Shown here: positions 1 to 6,160 of the stretch, piece by piece
Layout of the letters: each line of letters opens with the position of its first letter
Position numbering within the stretch: position 1 is the stretch's first letter
Assembly (NCBI GenBank): GCA_900757695.1
Contig: CAAEOU010000264.1
Location: 1 to 9,036 of the forward strand
From: an uncultured Oscillospiraceae bacterium
Lineage (GTDB): Bacteria; Bacillota_A; Clostridia; Oscillospirales; Oscillospiraceae
Length of the DNA: 9,036 bases
Direction of reading: 5' to 3'
The notes under the pieces: model-generated
Told to the model about the DNA's origin: nothing
What the model saw: the letters and a program-made list of their open reading frames with translations, nothing else
The model's database searches: none
Program-made: the position numbers and the translations under genes

Positions 1-547
1 AGCAGTGGTCATTGCTGAGCATCAGGCCGCTGACCATCATGAAGGGAACGGACATCTGCATCTTCTTGCCGTCCACCTCCACCTCCTGCTTGGTGCTGTT
101 GGTGTACTTGATTTTGATGGTAAGCTTGCCGCTCTTCCCGGCCAGATCCGCTGCGGAGATCTCCTTGCCGTCCAGCAGATAGGTCATGCTGACGCCTACG
201 GGCAGCTCCTGCTTGGAAGTGCCTCTATAGTATACATCGTCGCCGCCGGCGGCCCAAGTGATGGTCTTACCGGAGCCGGAGTAGGTGGCGTCGCCCTTTA
301 TCACCTCAATATCGCTGAGGTTGGAGCTGTCCTTGAGCTCCTTGAGCTTATCGCCGTTTTTCAGCCAATCGGACACGATGACGGAATCGGGAGTACCGGC
401 CGCATCGGTGATAATATAGACCGTTTCATTCTTTTCCATCTTGGCAAGGCTGTCGGCAGCCAGTGCCGGAACACCAAGGCAGGACACCAGAAAGCTGGCG
501 CTCAGCATCACGCCGGAAAGGCGCATCAGACGTTTATTCATTTTCAT
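1..547 (-). CDS. Secreted or membrane-anchored protein encoded with RND transporter (N-terminal part)
   Basis: The gene starts at ATG 547-545 and runs off the left edge, so 182 N-terminal residues are visible. AGGAGG lies 7 nt before the ATG. Its ATG overlaps the transporter's TGA as ATGA, a sign of translational coupling. Residues 1-30 form a signal peptide: basic MKMNKR, a hydrophobic stretch, then an ALA site at 28-30 that suits signal peptidase I. An L-V-S-C at 20-23 also resembles a lipobox, so lipidation at C23 is possible. The mature part is hydrophilic, with short segments such as ETVYIITDAAGTPDSVIVSD (41-60) and LPVGVSMTYLLDGKEI (115-130). From memory, similar segments open the large YhgE/Pip-like or Leu-Gly-heptad exported proteins found beside MMPL transporters in Clostridia. 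The heptad region itself would lie outside the window, so the family call is tentative. Its job is unknown; the context suggests an extracytoplasmic partner of the transporter. Confidence 0.8.
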   Translation of the reverse strand, partial: MKMNKRLMRLSGVMLSASFLVSCLGVPALAADSLAKMEKNETVYIITDAAGTPDSVIVSDWLKNGDKLKELKDSSNLSDIEVIKGDATYSGSGKTITWAAGGDDVYYRGTSKQELPVGVSMTYLLDGKEISAADLAGKSGKLTIKIKYTNSTKQEVEVDGKKMQMSVPFMMVSGLMLSNDHC

Positions 548-2652
548 AACGAAACCTCCTGTTCGGAATCCCCCTGGGCGTGGAGACGCATGGCCTTCTT
601 GGCTCCAAAGGTTGTGGCAATAATCAGTTTATCAAAGATATAGAGGACTGCAGGCAGTACCAGAAGCACCGTCACCATACTGATGATAGCGCCCCGTGCC
701 ATCAGAGAGCACAGGCTGCCGATCAGATCCACATCGGAGTAGAGGCCCACGCCGAAGGTGGCGGCAAAGAAGCTTAGTGCGGAGACCATAATGGAAGTGG
801 CGCAGGTTTTCACTGCTGTTTCCACAGCCTCCTTCTTATTCTTGCCGGTGGTGCGCTCGTGGAGATACCGGTTGGTCATCAGAATGGCGTAGTCTACCGT
901 GGCGCCCAGCTGAATGGTGCCGATAACGATGGAGGCAATGAACGGAAGCTCGGTTCCGGTAAAGCCCGGGATCCCCATGTTCACGAAGATTGCAAACTCA
1001 ATGACCGCCACCAGCAGAATAGGCAGTACAAAGGAACGGAGTACGATTGCAATGATGATGAACACCAGACCGATGGATACGGAGTTTACCACGGCGAAAT
1101 CGTGATCGGTAATGGTGATCAGATCCTTGGTGCAAGGTGCCTCACCGATGAGCATGGAGCCATCGTCATACTTCTTGCAGATTGCCTGCAGCTCGGTGAT
1201 CTGGCTGTTGACCTCCGGGCTGGCCGTGGCGTACTCGGAGCCGATCATCATAAGCTTATAGTTTTCGCTTTCCAGCATGGAGGTGATATCCGAGGGAATG
1301 AATTCCTCAGGAACCAAGCTGCCCAGCAGAGAGTCAACGCCCAGCACATAGCTGACGCCGTCTACCTGCTCCATTTCATCGGCCATCTTGCGGATGTCTG
1401 TGGAGGATGTATCGCTGTCCAGCAGCAGCAGATGAAGGGCGCCCATATGGAAGTCCTCCCGAATGGCCTTATTGGCCTGAGAGCTGTCCAGCTCTTCCGG
1501 CAGAGTGGAGTCCAGATTGTAGTATACAGAGGTGTGATTGTAGCCGTAGATCGCCGGAATCCACAGGATCACGAACAGGATCATGAACAGCTTATAGTGC
1601 TTCATGATGCCGCCGGACAGCCGCCCCACATCGGGAAGCAGCGACTTGTGCGTGGTCTTTTTGATTGCCTTGTAGAACACCAGAATCAGTGCAGGCAGAA
1701 CCGTAACACAGCTAATGACGCCAAAGATAACGCCCTTGGCCATAACGATGCCCAGATCCAGACCCAGTGTAAAGCTCATAAAGCACAGGGCAATGAAGCC
1801 TGCCACCGTGGTCATGGAGCTGCCCAGCACCGAGGAGAAGGTGGCCGCAATGGCATGTGCCATGGCCTCTTCCTTGGTATCGTAGTATTGAAGGTTTTCG
1901 GAGAAGCTGTGCCAGAGGAAGATGGAGTAGTCCATGGTAACGCCCAGCTGCAATACCGCCGCCAGCGCCATGGTGATGTAGGAGATCTCTCCGGCAAATA
2001 TGTTGGTACCCAGATTATAGAGGATCGCCATGCCGATACTTGCAATAAACAGGATCGGCAGCATCAGGGAGTCCATGGTAATGGCCAGCACCAGGCAGGA
2101 AAGCAGCACGGCGATGAGCACATAAATGGGCTCCTCCTGCTCGGTCAGGTCTCTGGTATCCGAGATGGTGGCGGTCATGCCGCCGATGAGGGCCCGCTTT
2201 CCGGCGATCTGCTTCAGCTGTGCAAGCGCTTCCAGCGTCTCATCGCTGGAGGTGCCGCCGGAGAAGAACACCAGCATCATGGTACTGTCATCGGTGTTGA
2301 ACTTTTCCAGCAGATCATCGGGAAGGATCTCCTTGGGAACCGACAGGCTTGCAATGCTGTCGTACCACAGCACATCCGCCACGCCGTCCACCTGTGAGAA
2401 TTCCTCCCGCATCTTGGCTACATCCTTGTCGTCCAAGCCCTGAACGACCACCATGGAGTAGCCGCCTTTTCCGAACTCATCCTGCAGGATCTCCTGTCCC
2501 ACCATGGTGTCGATGCTATCCGGCAGATATGTCAGGATATCATAGTTGACACGGGTGGCGGCATATCCCAGAACAGATGGGATCAGCAGCAGCAGGGCTA
2601 TGATCAAAACCAGAACCCGATGCTTTGCAATAAACCGTCCGAATTTTATCAT
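544..2652 (-). CDS. RND-superfamily (MMPL-type) membrane transporter
   Basis: A complete 702-residue protein of the RND superfamily, MMPL/SSD-like branch: proton-driven transporters that export lipids, drugs or other hydrophobic compounds across the cytoplasmic membrane. It shows the internal duplication of the family. Each half has one transmembrane helix (about 12-31 and 354-371), a large extracytoplasmic loop (about 32-175 and 372-515), then a cluster of five helices (about 176-327 and 518-680). The Asp-Tyr pairs used for proton relay in MmpL3 are present in both halves, at D241-Y242 (GVTMDYSIFL) and D587-Y588 (GATVDYAILM), so the pump looks functional. The start ATG has GAGGAGG 11 nt upstream. 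It is the first gene of a minus-strand operon with the exported protein that overlaps its stop. Transcription comes from the TTGACG/TACAAT promoter in the divergent region and is probably repressed by the adjacent TetR protein. The substrate cannot be told from the sequence. Confidence 0.93.
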   Translation of the reverse strand: MIKFGRFIAKHRVLVLIIALLLLIPSVLGYAATRVNYDILTYLPDSIDTMVGQEILQDEFGKGGYSMVVVQGLDDKDVAKMREEFSQVDGVADVLWYDSIASLSVPKEILPDDLLEKFNTDDSTMMLVFFSGGTSSDETLEALAQLKQIAGKRALIGGMTATISDTRDLTEQEEPIYVLIAVLLSCLVLAITMDSLMLPILFIASIGMAILYNLGTNIFAGEISYITMALAAVLQLGVTMDYSIFLWHSFSENLQYYDTKEEAMAHAIAATFSSVLGSSMTTVAGFIALCFMSFTLGLDLGIVMAKGVIFGVISCVTVLPALILVFYKAIKKTTHKSLLPDVGRLSGGIMKHYKLFMILFVILWIPAIYGYNHTSVYYNLDSTLPEELDSSQANKAIREDFHMGALHLLLLDSDTSSTDIRKMADEMEQVDGVSYVLGVDSLLGSLVPEEFIPSDITSMLESENYKLMMIGSEYATASPEVNSQITELQAICKKYDDGSMLIGEAPCTKDLITITDHDFAVVNSVSIGLVFIIIAIVLRSFVLPILLVAVIEFAIFVNMGIPGFTGTELPFIASIVIGTIQLGATVDYAILMTNRYLHERTTGKNKKEAVETAVKTCATSIMVSALSFFAATFGVGLYSDVDLIGSLCSLMARGAIISMVTVLLVLPAVLYIFDKLIIATTFGAKKAMRLHAQGDSEQEVSL

Positions 2653-2675
2653 GGAATCAAATGCCTCCTCAAAAA

Positions 2676-2688
2676 TGACTTTAGGTCA
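2676..2688. promoter_or_regulatory. Putative TetR operator O1 (TGAC-N5-GTCA)
   Basis: The palindrome TGACTTTAGGTCA extends to AATGAC...GTCATT over 2674-2690. It lies downstream of the predicted transporter start site, in the untranslated leader, where a bound repressor would act as a roadblock. It shares AAAAATGAC and GTCA with the other two copies. Assignment to the neighbouring TetR protein is inferred from position and symmetry. Confidence 0.6.
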
Positions 2689-2707
2689 TTTATTTTTACC
2701 ATAGGGC

Positions 2708-2736
2708 ATTGTACAACAAAAATGACCATTCGTCAA
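2708..2736 (-). promoter_or_regulatory. Sigma-A promoter of the RND transporter operon
   Basis: On the minus strand TTGACG (2736-2731) is followed by 17 nt and TACAAT (2713-2708), close to the sigma-70/A consensus with ideal spacing. Transcription would begin near 2700, giving a leader of about 50 nt before the transporter ATG. The -35 box lies inside the TGAC-N5-GTCA palindrome at 2723-2735, so a bound regulator would block RNA polymerase directly. Confidence 0.8.
2723..2735. promoter_or_regulatory. Putative TetR operator O2, on the -35 box
   Basis: TGACCATTCGTCA has TGAC/GTCA arms and a 5-nt centre. It covers the minus-strand -35 box (2731-2736) of the transporter promoter. It is the exact reverse complement of the copy at 2746-2758. 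Centre-to-centre distances are 23 bp to that copy and 47 bp to the leader copy. Confidence 0.65.
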
Positions 2737-2745
2737 TCGTAAAAA

Positions 2746-2758
2746 TGACGAATGGTCA
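2746..2758. promoter_or_regulatory. Putative TetR operator O3, between the divergent promoters
   Basis: TGACGAATGGTCA is the reverse complement of the palindrome at 2723-2735. It sits upstream of the transporter -35 box and 20 bp before the regulator's -35 box at 2778. It therefore lies between the two divergent promoters and could affect both. Confidence 0.6.
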
Positions 2759-2777
2759 GATTTTTTTCGTGAAGTCC

Positions 2778-2806
2778 TTGCATCATTTGCCGAAATCCGC
2801 TATAAT
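2778..2806 (+). promoter_or_regulatory. Sigma-A promoter of the TetR regulator gene
   Basis: TTGCAT (2778-2783), a 17-nt spacer and a perfect TATAAT (2801-2806) precede the regulator gene by about 50-60 nt. None of the three TGAC-N5-GTCA sites overlaps these boxes; the nearest ends at 2758. Direct occlusion of this promoter by the regulator is therefore less certain than for the transporter promoter. Confidence 0.75.
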
Positions 2807-2868
2807 GGCCTCAAACGCAGCGGGGACAGCTCCCGCCGCAGGTAATTTTTCAGGAGATGAGCACCGCC

Positions 2869-3567
2869 ATGGGCAAGGTTGATGACAACAAAAGAGTGAA
2901 GCTGACCTCTATGCTGGACTCAGCATTTCAGCTTTTCACCGACAAAGGGCTGGCAAAGACCTCTATTTCCGATATTGTCGAATCCTCCGGCGTGGCAAAG
3001 GGCACCTTCTACCTCTATTTTAAGGATAAGTTCGACATTCGGAATAAGCTGGTGGTCTATCAGTCCACCAAGGTGCTCCGAAATGCCTATGAAGCCACCA
3101 TAGAGCACCTTGAGGAGTTTCCCCTGCTGGAAGACCGTGTGGCGTTCTTCGTGGGGCATGTGCTGGATCAGCTGGCCGCTCATCCGGATCTCATCAATCT
3201 GATCTCGAAAAATCTCAGCTGGGGCATGCTGAAGCAGGAAGCCAGCCGACCTCTGACCGAAGCAGAAGATTTTGACCTGATGACCCTGTTCAAGGTCACA
3301 GCCAAGGACAGCGGTATTCCGGAAAAGGAATTGGAGATCATGCTCTATATGATCGTAGAGCTTACCAGCTCTACCTGCTACAGCGCACTCCTATACAGCG
3401 AGCCATGCAGCCTTGAGGCACTAAAGCCCCATCTGTTTGAGTCTGTCCGTTCTATCGTGCGGCAGTTTCTGCCCGATGCCGCCCCGGCGGAAGGTGGCTC
3501 CCCCGACCATACCGAGCCAGAGGTACCTGACCGCTTTGCTCCCCCCGCTCCCCCGGAAACCACATAG
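2869..3567 (+). CDS. TetR/AcrR-family transcriptional regulator
   Basis: A DNA-binding repressor of the TetR family, likely controlling the divergent RND transporter operon in response to a small hydrophobic ligand. The N-terminal helix-turn-helix is clear: SDIVESSGVAKGTFYLYFKD at about residues 34-53, with the family's G-T-F-Y-x-Y-F recognition-helix signature. The rest is an all-helical ligand/dimerisation domain with no recognisable subfamily. CAGGAG (2851-2856) directly abuts an in-frame ATG at 2857, too close for initiation there. The ATG at 2869, 12 nt beyond that site, is preferred and gives 232 residues; the 2857 start would give 236. The last 30 or so residues are rich in Pro, Ala and Glu and look disordered, encoded by a C-rich stretch. 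The gene has its own TATAAT promoter and a terminator follows the stop. The family call is firm; the target is inferred from the shared operator region. Confidence 0.92.
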   Translation: MGKVDDNKRVKLTSMLDSAFQLFTDKGLAKTSISDIVESSGVAKGTFYLYFKDKFDIRNKLVVYQSTKVLRNAYEATIEHLEEFPLLEDRVAFFVGHVLDQLAAHPDLINLISKNLSWGMLKQEASRPLTEAEDFDLMTLFKVTAKDSGIPEKELEIMLYMIVELTSSTCYSALLYSEPCSLEALKPHLFESVRSIVRQFLPDAAPAEGGSPDHTEPEVPDRFAPPAPPETT

Positions 3568-3579
3568 CATGCTTCTTTC

Positions 3580-3620
3580 AGCCCCACTGCCAGTCGGCCG
3601 CAGCGGGGCTGTTTCCTTTT
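3580..3620 (+). terminator. Rho-independent terminator after the TetR gene
   Basis: AGCCCCACTGC (3580-3590) pairs with GCAGCGGGGCT (3600-3610) with one mismatch, around a 9-nt loop. The tail GTTTCCTTTT follows. It begins 12 nt after the stop codon and separates the regulator from the reductase gene. Confidence 0.75.
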
Positions 3621-3641
3621 CTGTACTTCTGCCTTCCGACG

Positions 3642-3650
3642 TGGTATAAT
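3642..3650 (+). promoter_or_regulatory. Extended -10 promoter of the aldo/keto reductase gene
   Basis: TGGTATAAT is a perfect extended -10 element, 33 nt before the start codon at 3684. No convincing -35 box is seen at the right distance (TGTACT at 3622-3627), which is usual for extended -10 promoters. Confidence 0.6.
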
Positions 3651-3683
3651 GGTGAGAGGAATACAACAGCGGAGGGATCCACC

Positions 3684-4805
3684 ATGGAGGATATCACAAA
3701 AGAATTTCAGGGGAACTTTGGCTTTGGCTGCATGCGCCTTCCCATGAAGGATGGGCAGGTAGATACCAACGAGTTTTCCCGAATGATCGACGCCTATTTG
3801 AATGCGGGGTTCTGCTACTTCGACACCGCCCATGGCTATCTGGAGGGAAAAAGTGAAACAGCGCTGCGGGAATGTCTGGTACAGCGCTACCCCAGAGGCC
3901 GGTACTTTCTGACGGATAAGCTCAGCGGCAGCTTTTTAAGCACCCCGGATGACGTGGTTCCCTTCTTTGAAAACCAGCTTGCTGCCTGCGGCGTCGACTA
4001 CTTTGACCTGTATCTCATGCACTCCCAAAGCGCACAGGTCTTTGAAAAATTCCAGAAGCTCCATTGCTATGAGACCGTTCTCCAACTAAAGCGTCAGGGA
4101 AAGCTCCGGCACTTCGGCATCTCCTTCCACGACACCGCTCCGGTATTAGAGCAGATTTTGAATGCCTACCCGGAAATTGAGGTAGTGCAGCTCCAGTTCA
4201 ACTATGTGGACTATGAGGATCCCGCAGTTCAGAGCCGCAAGTGCTATGAGGTGTGCCGGAAATACGGAAAGCCCATTCTGGTAATGGAGCCGGTGAAGGG
4301 CGGCCACCTGGCCGATCCTCCCGAAGCTGCAAAAAAGCTGTTTGCAGATCTCCACGGGGGCAGCCCCGCCAGCTATGCCATCCGCTTTGCCGCAGGGTTT
4401 CCGGGCATCGCCATGGTGCTCTCGGGCATGAGCACGCTCCCCCAGATGCAGGACAACCTCAGCTTTATGAAGGATTTTCACCCGCTTGCCGCAGCAGAGC
4501 TGGAAACCGTTTGGCACGCTGCTGAGATCATCCGCCGTGAAAACCTGATTTCCTGCACCGCCTGCCGGTACTGCACCGCCGGATGTCCCAAAAAGATCTC
4601 CATTCCCGACCTTTTTGCCTGCATGAACGCCCGGAAAAAATATCAGGACTGGAGCTCCCTGTACTACTACCAGCAGGTCTATACCGTCCACGGGGGCAAA
4701 GCCTCAGACTGTCTCCACTGTGGGAAATGCGAAAACATCTGCCCCCAGCACCTGCCCATCCGGCAGCTGCTGGCAGAAGTGGCAGAGACCTTTGAAACCC
4801 AATAA
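3684..4805 (+). CDS. Aldo/keto reductase with C-terminal 2x[4Fe-4S] ferredoxin domain
   Basis: A cytoplasmic oxidoreductase of 373 residues: an aldo/keto reductase barrel (about 10-275) followed by a ferredoxin-like tail (about 285-365), the architecture of the COG1453 group common in anaerobes. The catalytic tetrad is visible as D47 (YFDTAHGY), Y52, K79 (FLTDK) and H113 (LYLMH). Two cysteine motifs of the form CxxCxxCxxxCP are complete: C291, C294, C297, C301 and C343, C346, C349, C353. Together they should hold two [4Fe-4S] clusters, suggesting electron exchange between the barrel's NAD(P)H or substrate site and a ferredoxin-type partner. The start ATG has GGAGGG 7 nt upstream. The gene stands alone between a terminator and the rimM promoter, so it is probably monocistronic, and the neighbours do not reveal its substrate. 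Such proteins are widespread but few have been assigned a reaction. Confidence 0.93.
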   Translation: MEDITKEFQGNFGFGCMRLPMKDGQVDTNEFSRMIDAYLNAGFCYFDTAHGYLEGKSETALRECLVQRYPRGRYFLTDKLSGSFLSTPDDVVPFFENQLAACGVDYFDLYLMHSQSAQVFEKFQKLHCYETVLQLKRQGKLRHFGISFHDTAPVLEQILNAYPEIEVVQLQFNYVDYEDPAVQSRKCYEVCRKYGKPILVMEPVKGGHLADPPEAAKKLFADLHGGSPASYAIRFAAGFPGIAMVLSGMSTLPQMQDNLSFMKDFHPLAAAELETVWHAAEIIRRENLISCTACRYCTAGCPKKISIPDLFACMNARKKYQDWSSLYYYQQVYTVHGGKASDCLHCGKCENICPQHLPIRQLLAEVAETFETQ

Positions 4806-4827
4806 GCCGCCTTGCGTCCGGCTTTTT
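4805..4827 (+). terminator. Weak terminator-like hairpin after the reductase gene
   Basis: AGCCG (4805-4809) pairs with CGGCT (4819-4823) around a 9-nt loop, and TTTTT covers 4823-4827. The stem is only 5 bp and starts on the last base of the stop codon, so termination may be partial. Its loop contains the -35 box of the next promoter. Confidence 0.45.
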
Positions 4828-4840
4828 GCCATGCTATAAT
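4812..4840 (+). promoter_or_regulatory. Promoter of the rimM-trmD-sir2 operon
   Basis: TTGCGT (4812-4817), 17 nt, then TATAAT (4835-4840) with an upstream TG at 4832-4833 that makes it an extended -10 promoter. It starts 7 nt after the reductase stop codon, so rimM is expressed independently of the upstream gene. Confidence 0.72.
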
Positions 4841-4881
4841 GGCCGCAAAGAACATATACTATATATTTATGAGGTAACCAT

Positions 4882-5379
4882 ATGAAAAACCAGTATTTAG
4901 AGGCCGGAGAGATCGTGGGCACCCATGGTATCCGAGGCGAGGTCAAGATCATGCCATGGTGCGATGGGCCGGACTTTTTGAAGGCATTCCACACCTTTTA
5001 TATCGAAGGCACTCCCTACAAGGTGGAGGCTGCCCGGGTCCACAAGAACATGCTGCTGTGCAAGCTTCAGGGCGTTGACGATGTTTCCATCGCCCAGACC
5101 TTCAAGAACAAGGTCGTCAAAATTGACCGGGACAGCGCCCCTGTGGCCAAGGGGCGGGTATTCATCGCCGACCTGATCGGTCTGCCGGTATATGCAGAGG
5201 GCGAAGAGATCGGCACCTTGAAGGACGTCTATTCCGGCCCCGCCAATGATGTTTATATCGTAAAGGGCAAGCGGGAATACATGATTCCCGCAGTCTCCGA
5301 GTTTCTGGAGGACGTGAACCCGGACGAAGGCTATATCAAGGTAAAGCTGCTGGAGGGAATGGCCACTGATGAGAATTGA
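4882..5379 (+). CDS. rimM: Ribosome maturation factor RimM
   Basis: RimM binds ribosomal protein S19 and the 16S rRNA head and assists late maturation of the 30S subunit; it acts in the cytoplasm. The 165 residues match the normal family length. The N-terminal RimM beta-barrel opens with EAGEIVGTHGIRGEVKI (7-23). The C-terminal PRC-barrel-like domain runs from about 93 to 160, with DLIGLPVYAEGEEIGTLKDV (97-116) and MIPAVSEFLEDVNPDEGYI (134-152). GAGG lies 7 nt before the ATG. It is the first gene of an operon: its last 11 nt overlap the start of trmD, as is common for this pair. In many Firmicutes rpsP and a KH-domain gene precede rimM, but here it directly follows an unrelated reductase gene and has its own promoter. 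Confidence 0.96.
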   Translation: MKNQYLEAGEIVGTHGIRGEVKIMPWCDGPDFLKAFHTFYIEGTPYKVEAARVHKNMLLCKLQGVDDVSIAQTFKNKVVKIDRDSAPVAKGRVFIADLIGLPVYAEGEEIGTLKDVYSGPANDVYIVKGKREYMIPAVSEFLEDVNPDEGYIKVKLLEGMATDEN

Positions 5380-6160
5380 TGTACTGACCCTGTTCCCGGA
5401 TACCATGAATGCGATCTTTGGCGAAAGCATTTTGGGCCGAGGACAGAAAAAGGGCGTCATCGACCTACAGGCCCATCAGATCCGGGACTACACCACCAAC
5501 CGGCAGAATCAGGTGGATGACTACCCCTATGGTGGAGGACAGGGGGCCATTATGCAGGCCGATCCCCTCTATCGCTGCTGGTGCGCCGTACAGGATGACA
5601 TTGGCGGCCACGCCCACACCATTTATATGTCCCCCTGCGGAAAGACCTTTTGTCAGGAGGATGCCAAGCGGCTGGCCAAAATGGACAACCTGATTCTGGT
5701 CTGCGGCCACTACGAGGGCGTGGATCAGCGCTTTATCGACGAATGTGTGGACGAGGAGATCTCCATCGGGGATTTTGTCCTCACCGGCGGGGAGCTGGCC
5801 GCCATGACCGTGGCCGACGCCGTGTGCCGTCTGGTGCCCGGTGTACTCTCCGAGTCGGTATGCTACGAGGACGAGAGCCACTGGAACGGCCTTTTGGAAT
5901 ATCCCCAATATTCCCGGCCGGAGGTCTGGCACGGCATGGCAGTGCCTCCGGTGCTGCTGTCCGGAAACCACCAGCTGGTGGAGCGCTGGCGCAAAAAACA
6001 GTCCATCTTCCGCACCCGGGAGCGAAGACCCGATCTGGCAGGGCATATTACCCTGCCCCACAAGACCCGGGCAGAGAAGAAATTTATTCATGAACTGGAA
6101 TCCGAATGGGAGGAATATTGTCATGAACGAAGCGATAAAAACGCTGAAGCAGTGGATTGA
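5369..6160 (+). CDS. trmD: tRNA (guanine-37-N1)-methyltransferase TrmD
   Basis: TrmD uses S-adenosylmethionine to methylate N1 of G37 next to the anticodon of tRNAs reading CNN-type codons, preventing +1 frameshifts. It is usually essential and works as a dimer. The 263-residue protein shows the SPOUT trefoil-knot signatures: MRIDVLTLFP (1-10), DDYPYGGGQGAIM (50-62), CGHYEGVDQR (112-121), SIGDFVLTGGE (132-142), then VCRLVPGVL (152-160) with R154 at the position of the catalytic Arg of the Haemophilus enzyme. The segment ESHWNGLLEYPQYSRPEVW (169-187) leads into the tRNA-binding C-terminal domain. By eye, the residue matching catalytic Asp169 is Glu169, preceded by D168. GGAGGG lies 11 nt before the ATG, inside rimM. 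The final 12 residues are encoded in sequence shared with the next gene. rplS, which often follows trmD, is absent here. Confidence 0.96.
   Translation: MRIDVLTLFPDTMNAIFGESILGRGQKKGVIDLQAHQIRDYTTNRQNQVDDYPYGGGQGAIMQADPLYRCWCAVQDDIGGHAHTIYMSPCGKTFCQEDAKRLAKMDNLILVCGHYEGVDQRFIDECVDEEISIGDFVLTGGELAAMTVADAVCRLVPGVLSESVCYEDESHWNGLLEYPQYSRPEVWHGMAVPPVLLSGNHQLVERWRKKQSIFRTRERRPDLAGHITLPHKTRAEKKFIHELESEWEEYCHERSDKNAEAVD

Larger units (their letters stand above)
2723..2758. repeat. Perfect 13-bp inverted repeat, 10-bp spacer
   Basis: The two outer palindromes form one perfect 13-bp inverted repeat around the spacer ATCGTAAAAA. A plus-strand transcript would fold into a 13-bp hairpin followed by GA and seven T (2761-2767); a minus-strand transcript would have TTTTT after the same stem. 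The element could thus also act as a bidirectional terminator. Its overlap with a good promoter and the third separate copy make paired operators the better reading. Confidence 0.75.

Noticed and set aside
5..643. Open frame of 212 codons on the plus strand at the left edge
   Set aside because: It lies antisense to the exported protein and the end of the transporter, both of which have ribosome binding sites and recognisable features. No domain is visible in this frame.
859..2397. Open frame of 512 codons on the plus strand opposite the RND transporter
   Set aside because: The protein is rich in His, Gln, Gly and Asp with no domain, no credible ribosome binding site and no promoter. The opposite strand has a full RND protein with all expected helices.
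2857..2868. Upstream ATG for the TetR gene
   Set aside because: The AGGAG sequence ends at the base before this ATG, leaving no spacing for initiation; the ATG at 2869 is more plausible, though the difference is only four residues.
5841..6122. Upstream extension of the sirtuin reading frame
   Set aside because: These codons overlap trmD in another frame, do not resemble sirtuins, and the ribosome binding site and family N-terminus both point to ATG 6123.
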